Of a stretch of 64,000 nucleotides of DNA, positions 22,501 through 32,286 are shown in pieces. This DNA comes from Cavia porcellus (Eukaryota > Chordata > Mammalia > Rodentia > Caviidae). The notes under the pieces are model-generated. The model saw only the letters and a program-made list of their open reading frames with translations, had not been told where the DNA came from and searched no databases. A program made the position numbers and the translations under genes. Location: assembly GCF_034190915.1 (NCBI RefSeq), contig NW_026947484.1, positions 184,072,982 through 184,136,981 on the forward strand, given 5' to 3'. Numbering within the stretch: the first letter of the stretch is position 1; each line of letters opens with the position of its first letter.

Positions 22501-25194
22501 GAAAGCAAATAAAACTTGCAAAATAACAAAATTCCAAGACTTTAGTTTCCTAAAGTCACAATTCTAGTTGTGGACTGAATACAGACATAAACTCAGTTTG
22601 TCTTTCTTAATACCTATACTCGTTGATCTCTCCATAAGCAGGTTCAGACAGGCAACTATTTTACATTTATTTAATTCGAAAAATAAATATATAAGAAATC
22701 AATCTTTTCATTTTTCTAATTTTCCAATTTTTGTATCTGACATTATTTTATTTCTTCTATTTTTTTTCTTTCCATTTTTTAGTTTTCTAAGATTCATGCT
22801 TACTCTGTTAGGTTTTGATGATACAGTAATATCTTCTTTCCTCTTACTATCTGCGGTGATATTTTTGGAAGCGGGACATGCTCTAAGCTAGTGTTCCAGT
22901 ATGGGTAGCAAAGCAATTACACAAATGCAAAATTAGGGCTATCAGAAAACTGGCAGTGTAGAACTAGGTTACTTCTCCTCTAGGAAAGTGTTGCATACAA
23001 AGGTGCAATGTTAAATCATCCAGAATTTTCTAAGAATAAACACATCATTAGTTTTTTTTTTCTGGTCAACTAATTGATGGATTTGAATGTGTTCAAATAG
23101 AAATACCATTGGTGCATTTGTTCAATTATTGAAATCCAGATAGACTTGGTTTCAAATCCTGCTTGTCATTTAAAATAAATTATCTACATTGATTTAAACA
23201 AAGCAAATAGAAAAAGATAATCATGGAGATTTCAGTGAGGAATAAGTATATAATGGTATTGGAAAATTATTTTTTAATTTGCTAGTTGTGGAGAAAATGC
23301 ATTGGTTCTGTAAAAACGGAGCTATTTTCTAATGAGTCACACTGAATTATGTAAGGATTATTAAATGACATATTTTAATAGTAACTTAAGCAAAGGGACA
23401 CTAAAGCCAATTGAACAATACATTTACAAATGTGAAATCTGATGGTTAAGTGGAGATAAATTTTCTCTACTTCCACATGTATTTATCAATATAATGACAG
23501 CAAAACTTTGATGTTACAGCTGTGTTCTTATACATAGATTTGTGATAGTAATAATTATGCTGAGAATTAAAAGACTTTATACTAATACATTTGATGTGAT
23601 GTATACATCATAAAAACTGCTTAATTTATTTCAATTGTTTGGCAAAAATATTGAAAAATAGTTGTGTTGAAGAAATGGTAGTTTCTTTAAAGGATACAAA
23701 AGTGTGGATGGCAGAGTGGTAACACTGAGCTTATACTTTCTCAAACTGACAGTTCCTAGATAGAACAATACTTAATGTCTTAAGTATTAGCATACATTTT
23801 GTTGACCCTATTCAACATTGAAATAACTTAAACTACAACTATGAAAAATCACTGATCTATATGGACTGAGCAGACTGGAGACAGAGCAGGAAATAAAGAC
23901 ATAACATTTTAAAATCTGGTACACCTCCTTTTTTCTATTATGACATGGTCCTAGCTACGAAGAATTTAAAATGATCACCAGAAAGACATATAAAAGCATA
24001 CAGATTAGACAGACTGATAATATTTAACTAAGAAATGAATTGGAAGTTCTGATCCTCTGTAAGCAGGTTGGAGGCTGTCAGCAGCCGCGTCTTCACAGTT
24101 TGAGAGGTCCTAAATCAGGGCTTTGTGTGCCTCCCCTCTGGGCCTGCCTATTGAAAATTTAAGTCTTCAATTTTTTTTTTTTTTTTCACTTTGTGCTGAA
24201 TACCTGGAGTGAGCCTTTCTAGAGACTACTCTCTCTAGATTCAAGCATTAGTGGAATCGTCTGTCTGATTTATTTGATTTGGCTTTGGTTCGAAAGATTG
24301 TCTTTTAGGAGAGTCTAGGCTTTAAATTTCTGCATTACAACATGAGCCATTCCTATTTTGTCCTAGCACTGAAAAATATATCTTAAACTACCTTATGTCT
24401 CACCAATTGCCTCCAAATAGCCCCTTTCAGGTTTCTGGAAGATATTTTATCAGTAATAATTTAGTGATTTGAGTATACAACCAACAGGAATTTGAGTATA
24501 TTAATCACATCCAAATCTTTAACATTAGGGCTCCCTGATGGCATGTGTGTGCACACGTGCAGAGGCACATGTGCACATGTGCAAATGTGTCTTTCTGCAC
24601 GTAGAAAACCACTCATAATGGTTCTCGAAAAATATGAAACACCTGAATAAGTCAATGAATAGTTTAGAAATTTAAGATAAGTAAGTAGTTTGCCAGAATC
24701 ATGGAATTTCTCGAATGTTTCAAATCAAAAGAGCAAGATTGACGTACATGATTGGGTGTTTATTTACTGTTCTACTTGATCTCATAAAACCAAACATTTT
24801 CCAAGAGGGAGAGTAAGTTAAAGAATGTGTTTAACCCTTCGGATGGCTCATTCTGATGGCCGTAATTTCAGATAAAGACTCACCTGGCATCTAGAAGCAT
24901 CTTGGACCTCTTGAACTCTATTTTTTTTTTTTTTTCTTGGAAGAAAGACTGTCCTGTTTCTTTTACTTTTATTGCTTTCTGTCTCTTGGGAAATAACAAC
25001 TCTGAGAGAATAAAAGGAAATAAAGATATATAATGGGCAATGGGAACTGTCAACATCACCTAGAAAGTGAAGCCTCCAAAATATATTCCTAAATTGAGCA
25101 AAATTGATGGGTATATCGTTTTTGAATTTTGTATCAGGTCAATTATAGCAGAAAACAAAATGACATAAAAACAATAGTAACTGGCACAGAAAAA
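22501..25194. other. AT-rich sequence, no gene seen
   Basis: About 2.7 kb with only short open frames and no recognised repeat. A GC-richer patch at about 24,060-24,150 is followed by a T17 run at about 24,170. It resembles no product I recognise. Confidence 0.45.
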
Positions 25195-25412
25195 ACACTA
25201 TTTTTATTTTTATTTATTTACCTTTTATAGAACTGTGGATTGAAATCAAAGTTGCTCACATTGAACTATACCCCAAACCTTTTTAAAAAATTATGTTTCA
25301 TTTTGAGAAAAGTGCCAAGTCACTGTGCCACTCAGGCTCACTTGATTTTCAGTTCTTGTACCCCCGCCCTCACTATGCTGAGATTATAGGCATGTGCCAC
25401 CACATCCATCCT
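25195..25412 (-). mobile_element. B1-ID dimer SINE, minus strand, diverged
   Basis: Read on the minus strand, a B1-like part (the + strand shows gctgagattataggcatgtgccaccacat, and upstream ccactcaggctcacttg) is followed by an A-rich linker and an ID-like part (the + strand shows gaactgtggattgaaatcaaag). It is heavily mutated and its ends are approximate. Confidence 0.55.
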
Positions 25413-26929
25413 TGAATGCCATTTAAAAATATTATCTGATTATAGAAGAGAAGAATAATATCCATGCTTATTAGAATGTTAAAACTGAAATTAATATTAT
25501 ATGAATGGGCCTGTTTTCTAAACGATGGCCCAATCATGTCTCTATAGAGTGACATGGCAGGGGAGTAGCACCATTAAAAGAAATGTGCTTCAGACAGTAT
25601 TTAATATGAAAATCAAAATGAATAGTCAGATTTCTTTGAAACAATAAAAAATAAGTAAAATAATGCTAATAATTGGTATATTATGGATCAAGAGCTCTGC
25701 TAAGCGTTTTACACATATTTTCTGAGAAAAAATAATAGAAGATTAGTCTGAAATTGTAGTTGATTGTATATAAATCTTCTAAGATTGAAAGGAAATGATA
25801 AACTAAAATGTTTCACTAGCTAGATTCTAACAAGAGGACAGAAGTTATAGTTAGAGTAATTAAACTTGGAATTATTATAATAAGGAAAAAAATATAATTG
25901 CTCAATGGAAGCATTGTGTGGGAGCACCTTTTTGGAATGAAAGCAGGAATGACCAGTAAACTTTAGATAATTTTCAGGATTAGCCCTGTGTTTTTGTCAT
26001 ACTTACGCTTAAACTCAATATGAAATTAAATTATTTTTATAATGAATTATCCTGGCTTACATAGCAACATTGGAATAGTTTCTCTGCTCCCCGACTCACA
26101 GTACACAACTAAAATATTTTATGATTGTATGCATCACTTTTAAATTAAATTTTCAATGTTATTTACTCTATTATAAATATTCTAATAGTTTATTCACACC
26201 ATGAAACAGAGTTAGGAATTTAGAGTTGGATTAAGTTCCCTTGTGGGCCATAGTATAATGCAAATTGTAGTTAAGTCAATGAAAACCTTTTGTATTAGTT
26301 TTCTATGTACAAAGTATAAACAATAACTTTCTTATCATGCAGCATTTTCTGAAGTTTAGTGATCCAAATGCTAGGAAATATTTGTGAAACTCTGAGATTA
26401 GATTAGAGCATCTGGCAGTTCTTAAAATAAAATATTTATCACACAAAAAAGGTTTGGTTAAAGGTACACATGTTCTGCCATGTGTGTATGCACAGAAGCA
26501 GAGGTACCTATTTAATACAGAGTACAACCAAGAATAATTTTTAAAATATTGAACAAATGAAATTATAACTTAATGAATATGTGACTTTTAAAATTTGATC
26601 GATTCTACTGTTTAAATATATTATCAAGTGCTGAAATGATCTGAAAATGGATTTATATAGAAATTCCTTCTTCAATCAGTAATGACACAATAAAAATGCA
26701 AATTTATTTGACTACTGGTGTATGAATGCATAACCTCAAAGAAACCCATCAATTTGTCACCAACTCATCAATTTGTATTAATGAGTTATCTTCTTTAATT
26801 TATAAATTCTGTTACTGTACTGCAAAGGATTATATTTTCCAGTGTCCACAGGATGTTGACACTTTAACAAACTTAAGCAATGTGAATATAGAACAACACC
26901 CAGCTCCATTTCTAAAATAAGGAGGACTG
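25413..26929. other. AT-rich sequence; possible MIR fragment near 25,655-25,735
   Basis: ctctgctaagcgttttacacatatttt near 25,694 resembles the MIR core. Otherwise no gene or repeat is recognised. Confidence 0.4.
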
Positions 26930-27375
26930 GTATTGATTGAGGCCAAAGACATGTTTGAGTTGGGATTCTCCATGGTAGCAATATTGTGACACAGCAGTTC
27001 ATGTTTGCTTTTGACATGTAGTGAATGAGATATGAAACCGGAGGGAAGAACATGGTAGATAATGCAGATGACCTTAAAGAGTCAAAAGAACTTCCTAGAA
27101 GAAAGCCATCCAGAAGACAGGGACCTTTTCCTACAAACGCAAAGAGCTGAACTCTGCCAATACACTGAAGGTGCTTGAGTGCAAATTCTCTGCAGAGCAC
27201 TGCAGTCCAGGCAGGCTAGCATATTGATTTCAGCCTTAGGAGACCCAAAGAAGAATGATTATCAGATCCCACCTATGAGTCTCGACTGCAGAACTATGAG
27301 ATAGTAAATTTGTGTCATTTTAAGCCAGTAAATTTGCAATAGTTTCCTATAGCAACAATGAAAAACTAATACACT
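26930..27375 (+). mobile_element. MaLR-type (MLT1-like) LTR
   Basis: The 3' part has the typical MaLR ending: ttcagccttaggagaccc, gactgcagaactatgagatagtaaatttgtgtcattttaagcc, then catacc-type A-rich sequence to aaaaactaatacactg. The upstream part (from about 26,930) is compatible with the LTR body but diverged. It is a non-coding solo LTR of an ancient ERVL-MaLR element. The boundaries are approximate. Confidence 0.65.
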
Positions 27376-28580
27376 GTGTTAATGTTAGGATGTATATTTA
27401 GGGCAGTTCTACTCTAGATTTTGCAAGATATGGAGTCTCTCTCAGCAGTGCTTCCCTTGAGGATTTTTTTTTTTTGGTATTATTTTTCATCATCTTGTAA
27501 AATTCTAAAGATAAAAATAAAAATCTCCCTTAAGGTTTTAAGATACCTGTTTGCTATGTTTCTAGACTACACATTAAGATTCCAAGTAAATATTGTCAAT
27601 TCATTGTTCTCTAATACAGTATAGTATGATCATATATTGGTTTTGAGTAATTAAATTTACAGTAGCGCATAAAATACTTATTATTTTTAAATTATACTTT
27701 GTACATTTTTCTTAGAATCTTGTTTATGTGTATTTCTTTTTAGAATCTGAACTCATAGTAGGTTGCTAGATGAAGATTCAGGATGTGAGCAAATAGCCAC
27801 CTCCCTGTCTATAGATTAAACATATGGAGATAAAGATCTCATTGAAAGATATACAACTGTCATTTTAAAGGTCTACTACTTTGCTCTCTCCTATCATATA
27901 AACTTTTATGTCTAAAAGACTTATTAACATGAGAAAAAAATAAAGCATTTATATGTGTTTGACAGGGAAATATCCATTCGACCTGGGTCTTCCATCTCTG
28001 ATGAAACTGATATGCTGTAATTTACTTAGAAACCCATTGCTAAAATCCTAAGCAAAAAAGGATAACATGAATGTACAAAATGTGTGTTTGTAAAACAGAA
28101 TTTTAAATTAGATTATATACAAAATATTCATTTTTACTTACAATTTCTAATAAAGCGACCATATAATAAAAGTTAACAATTTGTGAAGATGTAATAATGC
28201 AGTTAAGCCAAAAGAAACTGAGTATTTTCAAAAGATGTTATTTTTGTGACTGATAAATGTAGCCATTAAATACCTTTTAGTTATTTTTATAGGGAATCAC
28301 TTTTCTACATATTTTTAAAAGGAGAACCTATAATTCAATGTGAAGAAAAAAGGAAGTGCAATTCATAAAATATTTAATCTAGTTTTTATTCAATTCTTGA
28401 ATCAATAATTCTTTCACATCCTATTGATGAAAAACAGCCTGGAGGGAATCACTACCTTAACTAAAATCATACTGCTTTTAACTAGATGAACAGGTATTTA
28501 ATTCTAAAAGTGGCTTTCTCCTAATTCTGTGCTTTTTCTGGGATGAAATTCAGTCCTTTTTATGTATTAGCACATTTGAT
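27376..28580. other. AT-rich sequence, no gene seen
   Basis: No recognisable gene or repeat. Confidence 0.5.
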
Positions 28581-28582
28581 CA

Positions 28583-28692
28583 CTTTTTTTGTTTTTTTTT
28601 TTTTTTTTTTTTTTTTTTTTGGTATAGGGAATCAAACTCAGGACCTTGTACTTGCCAGGCAGGCGTTTTGCCGCTGAGCTACATCCCCTGTC
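28583..28692 (-). mobile_element. ID-type SINE, minus strand, with T29 tail
   Basis: A run of 29 T (28,592-28,620) is followed by ggtatagggaatcaaactc, cttgccaggcaggcg and ccgctgagctacatcccc, the reverse complement of an ID element. The long uninterrupted homopolymer suggests a fairly recent insertion or tail expansion. No convincing TSD was found. Confidence 0.8.
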
Positions 28693-28732
28693 CCAACCAA
28701 CGATTTATTTTTAAAATAATTTGTGTTTGTGT

Positions 28733-28865
28733 TTTGAGATAGGGTCTCAGTTTGCGGTGTGGGATGGCCTTGAGCTCACTTACATAAACAAGGCTGGCTT
28801 CAAGGTCACGGTGGTTCTCCCACCTCAACTCCCCAGAGCTGGGATTCCAGGCGTGTGACAAAATC
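28733..28865 (-). mobile_element. B1-like SINE, minus strand
   Basis: The + strand shows ttttgagatagggtctcag, aaggctggcttcaaggtcac, ccacctcaactccccagagctgggattccaggcgtgtgac, the reverse complement of a B1. It lies 40 bases from the minus-strand ID element at 28,583-28,692, in the order a B1-ID dimer would have, with an AT-rich linker. One dimer or two insertions are both possible. Confidence 0.75.
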
Positions 28866-28944
28866 TCTGTTAAAAACAATTTTAAAACTGGTTGTACAGA
28901 ATAATGGGTTTTATATGGAAGATTTATACAAGAAAATAACAATT

Positions 28945-29310
28945 TAGATCACTTCACCCCTTCTTTATCCCCTTTTCTCATCCTCTCTCCAGATTTCACA
29001 TTCTGTGGGGTTTGAGTGCACAAAATATGATTTGCTCATATCCGTTCTCCTTCATTACCAGCCTTTACATCCCTCTGCCTTTTCCTTATGCCCTTCCTCC
29101 AGTCTAACAAGAGCCACATTTCTGTTTTATTATCAGTTTTAGATTTCGTATATCGAGGAGAACATCCTGTATTTGTCTTTCTGAATCTGGCTTAGTTTTT
29201 TTCACCATGAGGGTTTCCAGATCCATCCATTTTCCTTCAAATGGCAGTATTTCTTTCTTCCTTATGGTTGAATAACACTCTATTGTGTATATATCCAGTT
29301 TTGATTTTTA
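28945..29310 (-). mobile_element. Old L1 3' end (ORF2 end and 3' UTR), minus strand
   Basis: The + strand shows cttatggttgaataacactctattgtg and gggtttccagatccatccattttcc, the reverse complement of the final ORF2 codons of an L1 (the part encoding MEYYS and the WMDLE-like ending), preceded by a pyrimidine-rich 3' UTR. The sequence differs from copies A and B, so it is another L1 lineage. Confidence 0.8.
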
Positions 29311-29974
29311 GAAAATTAAAGGTTAATTGTTAAGAACACAAGTAAAAACTTTCATAAATCCCAGTATTATAATACTAAATATGATAAAAGGAAAAATGTG
29401 ATCCAGTGTTGCATAACTGTTCATTTTTTATCTATTAATATATTTAAAATATTTTAATTGATTTTCTATTATCGTGACCATTATTGTATACACAAGGAAA
29501 AGATGAAAATGAGACAAATTCTTCAGCATCCTGAGATTAAATTCTGTGAAGGAATCAGACAAAATTAAACAAGGATGTATATTTTATAAATTTGTATATA
29601 GGTTTTAAATCAAATAGAGGAATCAGTCAGAATAATAATGGTAATGAATTATTTCTAGAATAGTAGTGGCTCAAAACCCAAAAATTATTTCTTTATCATG
29701 CTTCAAGTTCCTCGTGGGTGATCAGAAGGTCTCTTCTCTCTATAGTAACTAAAAAATTCAGATTGAATAAACAACTATCACTGAAACTTTGGTATGTACA
29801 ATGTCCAAAAAAAAAAAAAGAGTTTTAGAAAGTCTCAAAAAGATAATTAAATCACCAGCTTTGCATATAATTATATCAAGGACATAATATATTGACACGA
29901 AGTTCCTACATTCATCTTTTTTATCCAGGAACAGGAGACTTGAAAGAAATGGGGAAATTACAGTCTTTTGAGGG
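29311..29974. other. AT-rich sequence, no gene; LTR-like scrap near 29,664-29,745
   Basis: gtggctcaaaacccaaaaattatttc resembles a common mammalian LTR segment but is too short to assign. An A13 run lies at about 29,807-29,819. Confidence 0.35.
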
Positions 29975-30305
29975 GAATGTGGTCATAAGTTGAATTGTGT
30001 ATCCAAGAAAGTTATGTTGAAACTCTTATTCTCTGTAATTGGTAAATGTGACCTTATTTAGAAATATGGTCTTTTCAGATTATATGTAGTTAATGTGAGT
30101 TCATAAAAATGGCCCCGAGTATAACACAGAAGAGAACACAGAAGAGGAACATTTTGACAGACACATGAGAGAATGCCATGTGAAAATGGAGGTAAAAATT
30201 GGAATGATGCATCTATAAAATCAGAAGTGTCAAGCAATGCCAACTGTCACAAGAAGCTAAGGCAACAGATTCGCCCTCAGAATCCTCAGAAACTGGGGAC
30301 AATTT
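29975..30305 (+). mobile_element. MaLR-type (MLT1-like) LTR
   Basis: Motifs in the expected order are: gttgaattgtgtatcc, gtgaccttatttagaaatatggtctttt, cagattatatgtagttaatgtgag, gagagaatgccatgtgaaaatgg, ggaatgatgcatctata and agattcgccctcag. These are typical of ancient mammalian MaLR LTRs. It is a solo LTR with no internal coding sequence, and its ends are approximate. Confidence 0.75.
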
Positions 30306-30495
30306 GATTCATATTTGTAGGATAGATAAATGTAAAGAAATAATTTTTATTTTTTAATCCCATCTTTTTGTGGTATTTGAGCATGGCAAACCCTACAAAA
30401 TTAATCTTAACACAGATTAGGAGGAACGGTAAATCTATAGCATACCAAGAGTAAGTCAAGGGAAACTAGAGTTCTCTTTTAAGAAAATGCTTTTT

Positions 30496-30511
30496 AAAAA
30501 TAAAACCAACA
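30496..30511 (+). repeat. 5' target-site duplication of L1 copy B
   Basis: aaaaataaaaccaaca recurs exactly at 37,597-37,612. The leading A run could partly be poly-A, but the taaaaccaac part is specific. Confidence 0.88.
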
Positions 30512-31212
30512 CTCCGGTCAGGTCCTGCTGCTGCCTCTCCCACCCGGGGCCCATACTACCACCTCTGCGGACCGGAAGGTGAGCGCCCAGCCCAGCAGAG
30601 GGGACTCAGGTCTGCCCGCCGCCTCCTCTGGCCAAGGAGCACACCACAGCTGCTGGCCAGAAGGAGGGAGCTGGGCCGAGCTTCTGAAACCTGCTCTGAC
30701 CTTGCCTGTGACCTTCTTATGATCTGGAGAGCACCAGCACTACTGCCACTGCCTGAAGGAAGGAGCAGTCCTGCTGAGGAGGTTTGAGGCCTAATTATGC
30801 CATAAAGGAACTTGCGAAAAGCCTGGGGAGATTTGCCATCCAAGGAGCTGGATTGTTGCAAAACATCCAATTCCTGGGAGATTATGAGATCCTTGCTCTA
30901 GAGGGTTGAGGGCCCAATGGGCTTGCAGCCAAACTATACTGGGCTTAACAGGATTTGGGATTGCCTGGACCACACCAGGTGGCCTTCTATCCCTCAGGGA
31001 GCTTTGCTACCATAAGGGGAAACTGTGCAAATAGAGGAAGCTTTAGGTCTACCTGAGAATAGCCTGGCAAACCTCTTTTAATCCAGGAGCTCTGCTGCCC
31101 AAGGAGGGAGCTACTATAAGAGGAGTCCCAAGAGCCCAGGACATAAGAGTCAATTTACAACACGACCAGGGGAAACTCTGGAACAACACTTGAAACACAG
31201 TAATATAGGAAA
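30512..31212 (+). promoter_or_regulatory. L1 copy B 5' UTR (likely internal promoter region)
   Basis: About 700 bases, markedly GC-richer than the flanks and holding most of the local CpGs in the first 170 bases (ctccggtc, acccgggg, gcggaccgg, gcccgccgcc). It begins right after the TSD, so the insertion reached the true or nearly true 5' end. No monomer repetition like that in copy A is visible. L1 5' UTRs carry an internal Pol II promoter, and its activity here is inferred. Two antisense open frames (complement 30,556-30,870 and 31,049-31,327) cross it. Confidence 0.7.
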
Positions 31213-31572
31213 ATGAGAAAACAAAAGACCAAAATGCAATTTCAAACATCCAACCCATCCCAGGAAAGCCTACAAGCCATGTGCATAGAAGAAAAGATAT
31301 GCCACATACCTGAAATACCTGAAACAATAGTAACGGAAATAAAGAAGCAGCTCTGGGAAGCTTTGAAGGAATTCAAACTAGAAATAATCTATCAGGTAAA
31401 AGAAGAAATAATAAAAGAAACGAAGGAGATGCTGAACATATCTAAAGAAGACACAGTTAAAAAATTGGAGGAACTAAACAAAAGGGTAGAATCTCTGGAT
31501 GAACAATATAAGAAACAAACAATATATAAAACAGATGCAAAGAGATATACAGGAAATCAAAAGCTCCATTGA
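31213..31572 (+). pseudogene. L1 copy B ORF1, N-terminal part (119 aa, open)
   Basis: An open 119-codon frame begins MRKQKTKMQFQTSNPSQESL and contains Glu/Lys-rich helical sequence (VKKLEELNKRVESLDEQYKKQ is the coiled-coil approach). After about residue 103 the frame runs into non-ORF1-like sequence ending YTGNQKLH. The ORF1 protein continues in the +1 frame from the overlap at 31,499-31,572. The ATG is preceded by ataggaaa in both copies, supporting the start. Copy A has the same frame layout, so the break is shared and probably inherited from the source element. I call it a broken part of ORF1. Confidence 0.8.
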
Positions 31573-32251
31573 AAGTTGTAAAAACCGCTTGAATGAATGC
31601 GAAGATAGAATTTCGGACCTCGAAGACAAGATTACATCCAGAGAGCAGGAAAGGAAAGATCTTTTAAAAATAACTAGAAATAAAGAAATAACAATTCAAC
31701 ACCTGCAAGATGATGCAAAGAAAAACAACATAAGGTTGATAGGGATAAATGAAAAAGAAGGAGACAATACAAAAGATGTCAAGAGGATATTTAGAGAAGT
31801 AATTGCTGAAAACTTCCCAAACATAAAATTGGAAACTGATATCAGGATCAATGAGGCATATAGAACTCCAAATAGCCATAACCAAGATAAAACTACACCC
31901 AGACATATAATAATCACCATTCCAGAAATCAAACAAAAGAATAAAATATTAAAAGCTGTCAGAGAGAAAAGACAGATCACCCATAAAGGAAAACCTATCA
32001 GAATCACAGCAGACTTCTCAACACAAACAATAAAGGCAAGAAGAGCATGGAGTGAAGTACTTCAGACCCTAAAGGAAAATGATTTCCAACCTAGACTGAT
32101 GTACCCTGCAAAACTGTCCTTCAAAATTAATGGAGAAATAAGATACTTCCACAACAAAGAACAGCTTACGAACTTCATGATCACCAAGCCAATCCTGCAA
32201 AGAATACTGAAAGACAGTCTAGATACACTTAAGAAAAAAAAAAACACTTAA
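31499..32251 (+). CDS. L1 copy B ORF1, C-terminal part (250 aa, open)
   Basis: It has the same length and start (MNNIRNKQYIKQMQRDIQEI) as the copy A frame. It holds a coiled-coil stretch (NRLNECEDRISDLEDKI), the RRM-like part (NIRLIGINEKEG, VIAENFPNIKLETDI) and the C-terminal RNA-binding domain (GKPIRITADFSTQT, NDFQPRLMYPAKLSFKING). By eye about four in five residues match copy A. ORF1p forms trimers and binds L1 RNA in cytoplasmic particles. Whether this frame is translated alone, through a shift from the upstream frame, or not at all cannot be told here. Confidence 0.8.
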   Translation: MNNIRNKQYIKQMQRDIQEIKSSIESCKNRLNECEDRISDLEDKITSREQERKDLLKITRNKEITIQHLQDDAKKNNIRLIGINEKEGDNTKDVKRIFREVIAENFPNIKLETDIRINEAYRTPNSHNQDKTTPRHIIITIPEIKQKNKILKAVREKRQITHKGKPIRITADFSTQTIKARRAWSEVLQTLKENDFQPRLMYPAKLSFKINGEIRYFHNKEQLTNFMITKPILQRILKDSLDTLKKKKNT

Positions 32252-32286
32252 CAAAGCAGACAATTAAAAAGAAGAGAAAGTTAAAG

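Noticed and set aside
22568..22891. 107-codon plus-strand frame, Phe-rich with a hydrophobic stretch
   Set aside because: The hydrophobic part is a T-rich tract (tttttttctttccattttt); no family was recognised.
26778..27200. 140-codon minus-strand frame
   Set aside because: It overlaps a MaLR LTR on the opposite strand, and no domain or homologue is recognised; likely chance.
31664..32247. Membrane-like minus-strand frames opposite copy B ORF1
   Set aside because: They are the same antisense shadows as in copy A and have no independent support.
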